Shown here one piece after another: positions 27,505 through 36,674 of a DNA stretch of 64,000 nucleotides. Both the position numbers and the translations under genes were made by a program. The notes beneath the pieces are model-generated. The model worked only from the letters and a program-made list of their open reading frames with translations. It did not search any database and was not told where the DNA came from. Numbering within the stretch: the first letter of the stretch is position 1; each line of letters begins with the position of its first letter. The stretch comes from Flavihumibacter sp. UBA7668 (GTDB lineage Bacteria; Bacteroidota; Bacteroidia; Chitinophagales; Chitinophagaceae), in contig NZ_DLHM01000004.1 in assembly GCF_002483205.1 (NCBI RefSeq), forward strand, positions 278,906-342,905. Reading direction: 5' to 3'.

Positions 27505-28587
27505 ATGGAATTTATTAGGTTGATACGTAATTGGACATTCTTCGTTCCTTTCCTGGCATTGCTATTTTATTTTTTGAAACCTGAAACCTATCCTGCCTGG
27601 TATAATCTCATATTAATTGGAGGATTGATCAGTGCCGTATTAGTTGCGGTTCACCATGCAGAAGTGGTGGCACATAAAGTGGGCGAACCTTATGGAACAC
27701 TGGTGCTCGCAATTGCTGTAACCACCATTGAAGTGGCCTTGATTGTTTCGCTTATTATGGCAGGGGGACCAGGATCCGAAACACTTGCCCGCGATACCAT
27801 TTTTGCTGCCGTTATGATCATCCTTAATGCTATTACAGGGATTTGTTTACTGGTTGGAGGCATGCGTCACAAGGAGCAAAGTTTCGGTCTGGATGGAATG
27901 AGTGCCGGACTGGTTGCGTTGGTCACGATTTGCTTTCTAACAATGGTATTACCTAATTTCACCACCACCCAAACCGGACCAAGTTATTCATCTACCCAGT
28001 TGATATTTGTTGGTATCGTTACCCTGGTCATTTATTTAAGTTTTGTATTTGTTCAAACCGTACGACACCGCGATTATTTTCTGCCGGCAATTGGGGAAGA
28101 AAACAGTGAAGTGCATGCACCACCTCCGGGCACACAGGAAACATTGATTTCATTGGTATTGCTGCTGCTGTCTTTGGTTGCAGTTGTGCTCCTGGGTAAG
28201 TCTTTATCACCTGTTATTGAATCCACTGTTTCTGATTTGGGCGCACCAAAAAGTCTGGTTGGAATTATTATTGCAATGGTAGTACTCATGCCCGAAGGAC
28301 TGGCAGCCTATCGTGCTGCAATCAATAACAGGTTGCAAACAAGCTTAAACCTGGCATTGGGATCCGCATTGGCGAGTATTGGATTAACCATCCCCGTGGT
28401 TGCCGGTGTTTCCATACTGATGAACTTTGATCTGGTCCTGGGGATTGATGCAAAATCTTCTGTATTACTGCTCTTATCACTGCTGATCGTTATGATGTCT
28501 CTGCGAACCGGACGTACCAATATCTTACAGGGGATTGTACTGGTGCTTCTGTTTTTTGTTTATCTCTTTGTTACTGTTTTTCCCTGA
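27505..28587 (+). CDS. Calcium/sodium:proton antiporter (ChaA-like)
   Basis: A 360-residue inner membrane protein with about 11 membrane segments, of the CaCA cation:proton exchanger family. The two repeated acidic motifs are visible: HHAEVVAHKVGEPYGTLVLAIAVTTIEVALI (first half) and VVLMPEGLAAYRAAINNRLQTSLNLALGSALASIGLT (second half). These hold the ion-binding glutamates. The ATG at 27505 is chosen because an upstream in-frame ATG at 27457 lies inside the rpoB terminator hairpin. The S9 peptidase gene follows after 33 bases. Confidence 0.88.
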   Translation: MEFIRLIRNWTFFVPFLALLFYFLKPETYPAWYNLILIGGLISAVLVAVHHAEVVAHKVGEPYGTLVLAIAVTTIEVALIVSLIMAGGPGSETLARDTIFAAVMIILNAITGICLLVGGMRHKEQSFGLDGMSAGLVALVTICFLTMVLPNFTTTQTGPSYSSTQLIFVGIVTLVIYLSFVFVQTVRHRDYFLPAIGEENSEVHAPPPGTQETLISLVLLLLSLVAVVLLGKSLSPVIESTVSDLGAPKSLVGIIIAMVVLMPEGLAAYRAAINNRLQTSLNLALGSALASIGLTIPVVAGVSILMNFDLVLGIDAKSSVLLLLSLLIVMMSLRTGRTNILQGIVLVLLFFVYLFVTVFP

Positions 28588-28620
28588 GCAATTCGTAATT
28601 TCCCCTATTCCGTTTAATAT

Positions 28621-30597
28621 ATGAAAAGAGTAACCACACTTCTTTTGGCTATAGCATGCACAGCTTTTGCATTTGCTCAATCCAAAAGACCAATTCAGCC
28701 GAATGATATCTATAGAATGAAAACAGTATCCGGTCCGCAGGTTTCACCTGATGGAAACTGGATTGTTTATCAGGTAAGATCAGTTGACAGTGCAAAAGAT
28801 AAATCCTCTTCAGATCTATGGATCAGCAGTTGGGATGGAAAGGAGAATTGGCAACTTACCTACGATGCTTCCGGTGAATCAGCTCCTAAATGGAGTCCGG
28901 ATGGAAATTATATTTCCTTTCTTGCATCAAGAGGAGGCGATGCGCATAGCCAGCTTTATCTGCTGCCAACCAAAGGTGGAGAGCCGAAAAAGATAACTAA
29001 GATAAAAGGATCCATAAGTGAATATGAATGGACCCCTGATGGCCAAAAACTGGTAATGAGTATCCAGGATCCGGATTATTCAGACAGTGCTTCCACTAAA
29101 ATTAGGAAGCCTTATGTTATTAACCGTTACCAGTTTAAACAGGACCGGGAAGGATACCTGGATAGTGCCGCTACCCATCTTTACCTTTTTGATATCCGTT
29201 CAGAAAAACTGGATACACTTACAAGAGGCATTTATTCAGAAACCCAACCAGCCATTTCTCCAGATGGAAAATTACTGGCCTTCGTTAGTAACCGTAGTCC
29301 GGTTCCTGATAAAAACGATAACACTGATATTTTTCTGATGGAATTAAAGTCAGGTGCAATAGCCGAACCACTTACCACCTGGAAAGGATCTGACAGTCGC
29401 CCTGAATTTAGCCCGGATAGCAAACAGATCGCTTATCTGCAAAGTTCAAGCGATGATGCATTTACCATGTATGGTCATTCTATATTGGGAGTGATTTCGG
29501 TTTCGGATAAAAAATCAAAACTGCTTACTACCAAACTTGACCGTCCTGTACAAAATATCCGATGGGAAGCAGATGGAGCGTCTCTGTTGGCGTTGATGGA
29601 AGACGATCGTAGAGTGCAGCTAATCCGTATAAACGCTAGTTCAGGTGTAAATGAAACGCTTAGTTCCGGTGATCACAGTATGTATGGAATGGAATATAAT
29701 TCAAAGCGAAATGCTGTTCTTGCTGTAAGAAGTACACCCGCCCTGCCTGCAGAATTATTTGCATTCGAAGGCAGGGAGTTTCGCCAGCTGACACATCATC
29801 AGGATAGCTTTCTGGCCCCCTTGCAATTGCCAATTGTTGAAGGATTTCAATCCACCAGTAAAGATGGTGCAAAAGTGTCCGGTATCTTATACAAGCCACA
29901 TACCCATCAACCCGGAGAAAAGCTTCCGCTGGTTATTTTTATTCACGGCGGACCGGTTGCACAGGATGAATTTGATTTTGATATGACCAGAATGGTATAT
30001 GCTGCAGCAGGCTATGCAGTAGCTGCGGTTAACTATAGAGGCAGCAGTGGAAGGGGCGTTAATTTTATTCGGGCTATTTATGGAGACTGGGGGAATAAGG
30101 AAGTAATGGATGTAATAGGAGCAGCCAATCATTTGATGGCTGCCGGAATTGCAGATCCTGAGCGTTTGGGGCTCGGTGGCTGGAGTTATGGTGGTATAAC
30201 GACCAACTACACCATTGCAACGGATACCCGTTTCAAAGCGGCCGTAAGCGGTGCAGGAAGCGCATTGCAATTTAGTCTATATGGAAGTGATCAATATATC
30301 TCGCAATATGAAACCGAATTAGGGGTCCCCTGGAAAAATCGCGAAAAATGGCTGGCATTGTCCTATCCTTTTTTTAAGGTTGATAAAATAAAAACACCCA
30401 CACTCTTTATGGCAAGTGAAAGTGATTTTAATGTACCTGTAACAGGCGCAGAACAAATGTACCAGGCGTTTAAATCGGTTGGAATTCCTACCTCACTGAT
30501 AATCTACCCGAAACAATACCATGGTATTTCGGTTCCAAGTTACCAGATCGATCGGCTCAACAGACATATAGCCTGGTACAATACCTATCTGAAATAG
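28621..30597 (+). CDS. Secreted S9 family peptidase (prolyl oligopeptidase / dipeptidyl-peptidase type)
   Basis: A 658-residue serine peptidase. A signal peptide (LLLAIACTAFAFAQ) is followed by a WD40-like/TolB-type beta-propeller (about 30-390, with repeats such as SPDGNWIVYQVRS and SPDGKLLAFVSNRS). An alpha/beta-hydrolase domain completes it. The triad is Ser in GGWSYGG (about residue 522), Asp in ESDFNVPV (about 601) and His in KQYHGIS (about 634). The HGGP oxyanion motif lies near residue 442. It probably cleaves short peptides in the periplasm. The gene ends one base before the convergent bestrophin gene. Confidence 0.93.
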   Translation: MKRVTTLLLAIACTAFAFAQSKRPIQPNDIYRMKTVSGPQVSPDGNWIVYQVRSVDSAKDKSSSDLWISSWDGKENWQLTYDASGESAPKWSPDGNYISFLASRGGDAHSQLYLLPTKGGEPKKITKIKGSISEYEWTPDGQKLVMSIQDPDYSDSASTKIRKPYVINRYQFKQDREGYLDSAATHLYLFDIRSEKLDTLTRGIYSETQPAISPDGKLLAFVSNRSPVPDKNDNTDIFLMELKSGAIAEPLTTWKGSDSRPEFSPDSKQIAYLQSSSDDAFTMYGHSILGVISVSDKKSKLLTTKLDRPVQNIRWEADGASLLALMEDDRRVQLIRINASSGVNETLSSGDHSMYGMEYNSKRNAVLAVRSTPALPAELFAFEGREFRQLTHHQDSFLAPLQLPIVEGFQSTSKDGAKVSGILYKPHTHQPGEKLPLVIFIHGGPVAQDEFDFDMTRMVYAAAGYAVAAVNYRGSSGRGVNFIRAIYGDWGNKEVMDVIGAANHLMAAGIADPERLGLGGWSYGGITTNYTIATDTRFKAAVSGAGSALQFSLYGSDQYISQYETELGVPWKNREKWLALSYPFFKVDKIKTPTLFMASESDFNVPVTGAEQMYQAFKSVGIPTSLIIYPKQYHGISVPSYQIDRLNRHIAWYNTYLK

Positions 30598-30598
30598 G

Positions 30599-31510
30599 TT
30601 ACATCATGAAATATTTCTGTTCAGGAACAAGTTCCTGCTCAGGCACTTCTTCGGCCAGCATTTGTTTCAGGTTCTTTTCAATACCTGCGGCAATGCTGGT
30701 CATAGGGGTGTCTGTAGGCTTATTTTCAAACGGATCCTGCAGGTGAATGGCCATCTTTTCAATAAGAAGGAAGGATGCAGAAATCGCAACAACGAGTGGC
30801 ACTTCAAACATGCCAAAATACTGGATTACTCCAAATGGAAGTAAAGCAATAAACAACAACAGGGAGAAATGTATATATAAGCTGTAGGTTACAGGAAATA
30901 CAGTATTCTTAATTCGTTCACATTTGCCCATGCAATCACATAACCGGCTGATTGTTCTATCCAGTTCAACATGCTGATAGGTATTGATCCAGCCTTTGTC
31001 CAACGAAACTTTTATATCGCGTGAATGAAGGTCCAATAAGGCAGCCGGTACATTATCAAAGCCCTCTGCATATTCATAGTCTTTTTTGGAAATCCATTTA
31101 TCCAATCCTTTTAAAGCTGATTTTTTGCGTAGCGATTGTCCCAGTGCATAGTTCCAGGCAATCTGCCGGTTAATCAAACGTTGCCTGAAACGTTGAATAT
31201 TTTCATCCTCATATAAATTGCTGGTAAAACTGATTACCTGTCTGGATAATGATCTGGAGTCATTGACAATAGCTCCCCAGATATGCCGCGCTTCCCACCA
31301 GCGATCATAGGCCTGGTTGCTTCTGAAACCCAGCAATAGAGAAATGATGGTTCCAAGAATCGTTGGAACGGCAATTGGAATGGAAATCCGGGTAATATGA
31401 TAGTTTTCATATAAAACCGCAATCACAATTGCATAAATCGTGATTAACAGAAGCTCTGTTTTTATTTTCCCCAACACATAAGAGAACGGAATATTTTTTC
31501 TTAATAACAT
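30599..31510 (-). CDS. Bestrophin family membrane protein (UPF0187)
   Basis: A 303-residue membrane protein of the bacterial bestrophin family, pentameric ion channels. It has about four membrane segments, with the family motif LLGFRSNQAYDRWWEARHIWGAIVNDSRSL near residues 58-88 and DPFENKPTDTPMTSIAAGIE near the C-terminus. It lies 18 bases after the universal-stress-like gene and shares its promoter region. The gene ends directly against the S9 peptidase with no room for a separate terminator. Confidence 0.9.
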   Translation of the reverse strand: MLLRKNIPFSYVLGKIKTELLLITIYAIVIAVLYENYHITRISIPIAVPTILGTIISLLLGFRSNQAYDRWWEARHIWGAIVNDSRSLSRQVISFTSNLYEDENIQRFRQRLINRQIAWNYALGQSLRKKSALKGLDKWISKKDYEYAEGFDNVPAALLDLHSRDIKVSLDKGWINTYQHVELDRTISRLCDCMGKCERIKNTVFPVTYSLYIHFSLLLFIALLPFGVIQYFGMFEVPLVVAISASFLLIEKMAIHLQDPFENKPTDTPMTSIAAGIEKNLKQMLAEEVPEQELVPEQKYFMM

Positions 31511-31528
31511 GTGATCCGGTTTTGATGA

Positions 31529-32014
31529 TTAGTAGGAAGTGCTCAACTCCGCCTTCAGGCTGGGCGTTTGTTTTGGCTTGCTTACCTGTGCAGTTGGTAA
31601 TTTCCTTATAACCGGGATCCCTGCATTGTTTATAATGGATGTAGGCTCAATGAATCTTGGATGTGGTTGCAATAATTGAAATCCGTCAGGAAAAAAGATC
31701 TGATCAATTTCATTAAACTCGAGGTAGTTGCGAAATACCTGGTTTGTATTTCCATACATGTATTTAAAATAAATATTGCCAATTTTATCGGTATATTTTT
31801 CTTTTAATTTCTTGCAACCCTTACGAAAATCTTCATTCATTACCTGTAAATGTGGCTTGTTGCCGGCACCAACAACATCCTGATCAGAGCCAGGCATTTC
31901 GAAACTTGCAAATAGTATTATAGTATAACTGGACCCGCCGGATCCTTTTATATACTGTTCTAAAACACCTAATGACTGAGAAGTAAAATCGGTAGGAAAT
32001 AAAATATTTTTCAT
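31529..32014 (-). CDS. Universal stress protein-like protein
   Basis: A 161-residue protein beginning MKNILFPTDFTSQSLGVLEQY, the first strand and loop of a UspA-like nucleotide-binding fold. Only one domain is present, and the ATP-binding G-2x-G-9x-G-S/T motif is not clear, so it may not bind ATP. The ATG at 32014 is preferred over two upstream in-frame ATGs because family similarity starts there. It leads a two-gene unit with bestrophin. A -7-like element and an 11-bp tandem repeat lie upstream. Confidence 0.7.
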   Translation of the reverse strand: MKNILFPTDFTSQSLGVLEQYIKGSGGSSYTIILFASFEMPGSDQDVVGAGNKPHLQVMNEDFRKGCKKLKEKYTDKIGNIYFKYMYGNTNQVFRNYLEFNEIDQIFFPDGFQLLQPHPRFIEPTSIINNAGIPVIRKLPTAQVSKPKQTPSLKAELSTSY

Positions 32015-32029
32015 GATCAGCATTTTAAA

Positions 32030-32037
32030 CAAAACTA
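32030..32037 (-). promoter_or_regulatory. -7 element of the usp-bestrophin unit
   Basis: On the minus strand TAGTTTTG matches the TAnnTTTG consensus and lies 15 bases before the usp-like start. The sequence 19 bases further upstream does not match TTTG, so the promoter may need an activator, in line with the tandem repeat at 32093-32114. Confidence 0.45.
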
Positions 32038-32092
32038 AATAGCTGCCCTTAGAGGCTCTTAAGTGTTGCTTAAAACTTATGTTAGATGATCA

Positions 32093-32114
32093 TAAGAAAA
32101 TTATAAGAAAATTA
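32093..32114 (-). repeat. Perfect 11-bp tandem repeat, possible response-regulator box
   Basis: TAATTTTCTTA occurs twice in direct contact on the minus strand (32114-32104 and 32103-32093) without a mismatch. OmpR-type response regulators commonly bind as dimers to direct repeats of 10 to 11 bases. The site lies about 55 to 85 bases upstream of the usp -7 element, an activator-like place, and just past the end of the two-component kinase gene. Confidence 0.5.
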
Positions 32115-32132
32115 GAATGGGCTTAAATTTGT

Positions 32133-33506
32133 TTAACTGTTTTTATTTACTGGAAGTGTTATTATTACACTTGTTCCAACTGATTGAATAGATTTAACTT
32201 CAATATTTCCATGATGTATGCGAATAATATTAAGTGCCAGTGGTAAACCAACTCCATATCCTTCAAATGATTTGGTGTTGCTGGCACGAAAAAATGGTTC
32301 AAATACGCGTGAAATCTCATTGGCGGGTATGCCGATTCCGCGGTCGACAATCGTAATTTCAATGAATTGACCAGCCTTGTTTACTCTGAGGTCTACTTTT
32401 TCCTGATTTGAATATTTGGCGCCATTTGCTATAATATTGCCCAATGCTAATTTCAATAAAGTTCTAATGCCTTTAATAGATAGTTGTTCGTTGCTTATTA
32501 TTTCTTCAGCAATATCCAGGTTAAGTTCGGTGCCTTTTATCAGGTTTTTCACGGAAAAGGCAGATTCCTCAATCAATTCCACTACGCCAATTTCCTCCCA
32601 TTCCTGTTGTTGACCTGTAAAACTAATTTGTGATAAAGAAAGTAACTCAGATGTTATTTTATTCAGGTGATCAGCGTGCTTCTGAATAGAAGTGATGGAT
32701 TGCTGGTACTCTTCCATGCTTCTGGTTCTGGTTAATGCCCAGTCTGCTTCACCTACAATATTGGTGAGTGGAGTCCTCAACTCATGTGAAGCATTGCTGA
32801 TAAAATTGTTCTGTGTTTCAAAGGCTGTCTGCAGCCTGTCCAGCATATTGTTAAATGTCTTAGCCAGTTCAGCAATTTCATCACCGCCACCCTTATCTTC
32901 CAATCTTAATCCAAGGTTATATGCACTGATATTTTTGGTTCGCTCAATTATATCCCGAACCGGTTCAAATGTTTTTTTGGAGAAGAAGATACTGGTGGTG
33001 TAAACAATGATGACAGCTAAAATAAAGGTGGCGATTTTGATGTTTCTAAGATTCTCCAGCGTACTTATGCCGTATTCATTTACCGCAGATTTTATAACGA
33101 TATAATCACCGGTTTCATCCGGATAGAAAAGGCCGGCAAAATCAATATCTCCTTTATTGAAATAAACGGGTATACCTTTTTGCTGCACAATATTTTGCAG
33201 GAAAGAATAGGGTATAAATGTTTTTCTGTCTTTTAGTTTATATATCGTATCCACGCGGAATACATATTCCTTTTCCTGCGTAAGAGTCTCCAGGTATTTC
33301 TTTCTTAATTCCTGATAGGTGTTGGTTGTTATATGATCCTGCTCAAATAATACTTTGGTAGCAACAATCACTCTTATTTCCAGCCGTTTAAAAAAATCCC
33401 TGCTCACGAAACTTCTGGTAATAAAGTAGGATGTCCAGCTGATTATAAGAATAATAGTAGCTGTAATGATGGTAAACAGAATACCGGTTTTGGTCTGGAT
33501 TCTCAT
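32133..33506 (-). CDS. Two-component sensor histidine kinase
   Basis: A 457-residue membrane kinase. Membrane segments at about 10-30 and 160-180 enclose a periplasmic sensor of about 130 residues. A HAMP-like linker and the H-box HELRTPLTNIVGEADWAL (about residue 243) follow, then the N-box GNIIANGAKYSN, G1 DRGIGIPANE and G2 GYGVGLPLAL. It is of the CusS/ArlS-like architecture. It lies one base after the response regulator gene, so the two are co-transcribed. The signal is not evident from the sequence. Confidence 0.94.
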   Translation of the reverse strand: MRIQTKTGILFTIITATIILIISWTSYFITRSFVSRDFFKRLEIRVIVATKVLFEQDHITTNTYQELRKKYLETLTQEKEYVFRVDTIYKLKDRKTFIPYSFLQNIVQQKGIPVYFNKGDIDFAGLFYPDETGDYIVIKSAVNEYGISTLENLRNIKIATFILAVIIVYTTSIFFSKKTFEPVRDIIERTKNISAYNLGLRLEDKGGGDEIAELAKTFNNMLDRLQTAFETQNNFISNASHELRTPLTNIVGEADWALTRTRSMEEYQQSITSIQKHADHLNKITSELLSLSQISFTGQQQEWEEIGVVELIEESAFSVKNLIKGTELNLDIAEEIISNEQLSIKGIRTLLKLALGNIIANGAKYSNQEKVDLRVNKAGQFIEITIVDRGIGIPANEISRVFEPFFRASNTKSFEGYGVGLPLALNIIRIHHGNIEVKSIQSVGTSVIITLPVNKNS

Positions 33507-33507
33507 A

Positions 33508-34191
33508 TCAGGACTCCTTGATTACATAACCCATTCCTACCACTGTGTGTAATAATTTTCTATCAAAGGAATTCTCAATTTTCTTCCGTACATAATTAAT
33601 ATATACATCCACCACATTGGTACTGATGTTAAAATCGATTCCCCAGACATTTTCAAGGATTGTCATCCGCGATAAAACCTTGCCTTTGTTTTTCATAAGA
33701 AATTCCAACAAACGGAATTCAGTAGACGTGAGGCTTACCCGTTTACCGTTACGTAAAACCATTTTACTATCCGGATTTAATTCCAGATCAGCTACACGTA
33801 AAACATGTGAATCCTCTGCTTGCAGTTGGTTTTTACGACGGGCAAGTGAACGGATTCTGGCCTCCAGTTCAGCAAACTTGAAAGGCTTGGTAAGGTAGTC
33901 ATCCGCCCCACTATCCAATCCGGTTACAATGTTTTCCGTACTGCTAAGCGCAGTTAACATCAGGATGGGTGTGTCTATCTTGTTATTGCGAAGTCGCTTG
34001 CAGAGTTCCAATCCATTCATGCCCGGCAACATAATGTCCAGAATCATAATGTCAAACTCGTTTTTGGTCGCCATTTCATAGCCAATATCTCCATCCGGCG
34101 CCAGGCTGATTTTATAGCCCATTTCTGATAATCCCTTGTTGATGAGATTACCCACCGAAATTTCATCCTCCACCAATAACACATTCAGCAT
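33508..34191 (-). CDS. OmpR-family response regulator
   Basis: A 227-residue regulator with a receiver domain (phospho-acceptor Asp in LDIMLPGMNG near residue 52, Lys in LTKPFKFAELEARI near 103). It also has a winged-helix DNA-binding domain (TSTEFRLLEFLMKNKGKVLSR... and VDVYINYVRKKIE). It is the first gene of a pair with the kinase and probably controls the nearby usp-bestrophin unit as well as itself; that link is inferred from position and the tandem repeat. Confidence 0.95.
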   Translation of the reverse strand: MLNVLLVEDEISVGNLINKGLSEMGYKISLAPDGDIGYEMATKNEFDIMILDIMLPGMNGLELCKRLRNNKIDTPILMLTALSSTENIVTGLDSGADDYLTKPFKFAELEARIRSLARRKNQLQAEDSHVLRVADLELNPDSKMVLRNGKRVSLTSTEFRLLEFLMKNKGKVLSRMTILENVWGIDFNISTNVVDVYINYVRKKIENSFDRKLLHTVVGMGYVIKES

Positions 34192-34238
34192 AGCAACGAT
34201 TTTTCAGATTGGGACCAATTTAAATACCTGTTACGAAA

Positions 34239-34258
34239 CTAAACGCTTCTGTGTTTAG
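34239..34258 (-). terminator. Weak hairpin after thrC
   Basis: CTAAAC pairs with GTTTAG over an 8-base loop between the thrC stop and the response regulator start, with TTTCG after the stem on the minus strand. It may end the thr operon, though the stem is short and A/T-rich, so some readthrough into the two-component genes is possible. Confidence 0.35.
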
Positions 34259-34274
34259 ATAGTTTAAAATTGGA

Positions 34275-35579
34275 TTAGAACAGATTAGAATCTAATAAGT
34301 ATGCCTTAAGATCCTCGTATTTATTCCCAATAAGATAAACTTTTTTTGTTTTTGTTAACGTTTCGCCAATTGCATCCGGTACTGGAATCGATTGTTTAAT
34401 AACTGGCTCCACAACATCCAGAAATTTGATTGGGTGGGCAGTTTCCAGCACTATTCCCTTGTCCTCCGGATGTGCAGTCAGCCAGTTATGCAAGGCATCA
34501 TAAGCCACAGCTCCATGCGGGTCCAGCAGGTATGAATGCTGATGATAAACAGCATCAATCAGCTCTCTTGTTCTTTCATCACTCGTGCGATAACTTGAAA
34601 CTACCCCTTTCAATGCCGTAGCATCCTGACCAAAAATTTCCAGGATTCGTACAAAATTGCTGGGATTACCTACATCCATTGCATTGGAAATAGTGGGAAT
34701 GGCTGGAAGCGGTAAATATTTTCCGGTTTCTAAAAATCTTGGTACAACATCATTTGCATTGCAGGCGGCTATAAAATGAGCCACCGGCAATCCGGCTTTC
34801 CATGCCATTAATCCAGCACAGATATTGCCAAAATTTCCACTTGGTACACTAATTACCGGTGGTCGTTGATCCTTCCACTGTTGCAGGGCAAAGAAATAAT
34901 AAAACTGTTGCGGCAACCAGCGGGCAACATTTATGGAGTTGGCAGAAGTAAGAAAAATAGCTTTAGTAAGTTCCTGATCTTTAAATGCCTGTTTCACCAT
35001 GTGCTGGCAATCATCAAAATTACCTTGCACTTCCAGTGCATGGATATTATCACCGAATGTGGTTAGTTGTTTTTCCTGTACTGAACTTACTTTTCCCGAT
35101 GGATAAAGTATTATCACCCGCACTCCATCTACTTGGTGGAATCCACTGGCAACTGCACCTCCGGTATCGCCTGAAGTAGCAACCAGCACTGTGATTGGTT
35201 CCTTTTTTTCCTGTGCAAAATGACCCAGGCATCGGCTCATGAACCGGGCTCCGATATCTTTAAATGCAAGGGTTGGCCCATGAAATAGTTCTAGTGAATA
35301 ATAGTGATCGTGGATCTTTTTTAAGGGTATCGGAAAATCAATTGTTTCAGATACAATTTCGCGTAGCCTGTTTTCAGGAATGGTATCACCTACATACGGT
35401 TGAATTACCTGAAAGGCAATTTCTTCTCTTGATAAGCTTTCCAGGCGCGATATTATTTCGGCCGGTAGCTGCGGTATCCGCTCTGGAAAATACAGTCCAC
35501 CATCCGGCGCCTGCCCCTGTATGGTAGCAGTTTTGAAATCAACACTTGGCGACTGGTGGTGGAGACTATTAAAAAACAT
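34275..35579 (-). CDS. thrC: Threonine synthase
   Basis: A 434-residue PLP enzyme converting O-phosphohomoserine to threonine. The PLP lysine lies in HGPTLAFKDIGARFM near residue 105, and other family motifs are VATSGDTGGAV, SANSINVARWLPQ and VPSGNFGNI. The ATG at 35579 begins MFFNSLHHQSPSVDFKTA, the normal N-terminus. An upstream in-frame ATG would translate 43 residues of A/T-rich spacer and was rejected. It is the third gene of thrA-thrB-thrC, separated from thrB by a 125-base spacer with low-complexity repeats. Confidence 0.96.
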   Translation of the reverse strand: MFFNSLHHQSPSVDFKTATIQGQAPDGGLYFPERIPQLPAEIISRLESLSREEIAFQVIQPYVGDTIPENRLREIVSETIDFPIPLKKIHDHYYSLELFHGPTLAFKDIGARFMSRCLGHFAQEKKEPITVLVATSGDTGGAVASGFHQVDGVRVIILYPSGKVSSVQEKQLTTFGDNIHALEVQGNFDDCQHMVKQAFKDQELTKAIFLTSANSINVARWLPQQFYYFFALQQWKDQRPPVISVPSGNFGNICAGLMAWKAGLPVAHFIAACNANDVVPRFLETGKYLPLPAIPTISNAMDVGNPSNFVRILEIFGQDATALKGVVSSYRTSDERTRELIDAVYHQHSYLLDPHGAVAYDALHNWLTAHPEDKGIVLETAHPIKFLDVVEPVIKQSIPVPDAIGETLTKTKKVYLIGNKYEDLKAYLLDSNLF

Positions 35580-35720
35580 AATGGGAAAGTAAAAATTAAA
35601 AAAATAAAAATTAAAAAGTAAAATCCAGGAAGAAATACCAGGAAGTAAAATTCGGTATGTAAAAAGTAACGAAAACTCCCTTTTCACTTTTGACCTCTCA
35701 CCTTTCACCTCTCACCTACC
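35580..35720 (-). repeat. thrB-thrC spacer: GGTGA array at the thrB stop, then T-rich repeats
   Basis: Read on the minus strand, the array starts inside the last thrB codons (GGTGAGAGG), supplies the TGA stop at 35707-35705, and continues as AAGGTGA GAGGTCA AAAGTGA. Next comes a T-rich part with repeated TTCCTGG and TTTTTAATTTTTA units up to the thrC start. The first part belongs to the GGTGA family also seen at ppc, gltB, ilvN and ilvC. No gene is seen. Confidence 0.7.
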
Positions 35721-36661
35721 TCGCATCCCTTATTATTTATTTCGGTTACATACACTTTAGAATCGATACCAATGGAATCAAATACATCCTTCATAATGGT
35801 AGCGATGTCAGTTGCCGTATCTGCTTCTTTGCTGAGCATAAAAATAGACGGACCGGAACCACTTATTCCTCCACCCAATGCTCCGGCATCGCGACTTGCT
35901 TTTTTAACTTCATCAAAACCGGGAATCAGGATGCTTCGAACTGGTTCAATAATGACATCTTCAAGGGATCGCCCAATCAACTCATAATCCGCCTGAAGAA
36001 ATCCGGCTACCAGTCCGGCAATATTTCCCCATTGACGAATGGCATCCTTCAACAAAACTTCCTTACGAAGAATTTGCCTTGCATCAGAAGTACGAACTTC
36101 AATTTGCGGATGCACCACAGTTACATGCAGGGGAGGGGCAGAAAGCTGAATTATATCCAGCGGAAATATAGAACGGATTAATGTAACTCCACCAAGGATA
36201 CAGGGGGTAATATTATCGGCATGTTTTACCCCACTTGCAACCTTTTCGCCTGCCATTGCAAATCGAACCAGATCTTTGTTTTGGAAAGGTTTACCCAATA
36301 AATAATTGGCACCTACAACCGCACCTGCCGAACTTGCCGCACTTGATCCTAATCCGCTTCCCGGTTTAATTTTTTTGGTAATACTTATTTCTATACCAAC
36401 TGGTTCTTCTATTGCATGTAACAGGTCCAATAAAGCTGCACCGGCTACATTCTGTGCCGGATCGGAGGGCAGTTTGTATTCATCTGTATGATGGATTCGG
36501 ATACCGGGCTCGCGACTTAATCGCATGTTAATGCTATCTGCCGGATCTTTTAATGCCATTCCCAGGATATCGAATCCGCAGACAAGATTGGCAACTGTAG
36601 CGGGACAGGTAACTTCAATATCCCGATCAAAAATTGGTTCAATGCGTTGTTTTATTTGCAT
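35705..36661 (-). CDS. thrB: Homoserine kinase
   Basis: A 318-residue GHMP kinase that phosphorylates homoserine. It has the early PATVANLVCGFDILGMAL segment, the ATP-binding KPGSGLGSSAASSAGA loop near residue 95 and the C-terminal GGGISGSGPSIFML motif. It starts 13 bases after thrA. The last codons (VGER) and the stop belong to the GGTGA repeat array, so the C-terminus seems to have been shaped by repeat growth. Confidence 0.96.
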   Translation of the reverse strand: MQIKQRIEPIFDRDIEVTCPATVANLVCGFDILGMALKDPADSINMRLSREPGIRIHHTDEYKLPSDPAQNVAGAALLDLLHAIEEPVGIEISITKKIKPGSGLGSSAASSAGAVVGANYLLGKPFQNKDLVRFAMAGEKVASGVKHADNITPCILGGVTLIRSIFPLDIIQLSAPPLHVTVVHPQIEVRTSDARQILRKEVLLKDAIRQWGNIAGLVAGFLQADYELIGRSLEDVIIEPVRSILIPGFDEVKKASRDAGALGGGISGSGPSIFMLSKEADTATDIATIMKDVFDSIGIDSKVYVTEINNKGCEVGER

Positions 36662-36674
36662 CTTGGTAGAATTC

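Noticed and set aside
35580..35708. N-terminal extension of thrC by 43 residues
   Set aside because: The extension would translate an A/T-rich, repeat-bearing spacer into Phe/Leu/Tyr-rich sequence without family similarity; the ATG at 35579 starts the known N-terminus.
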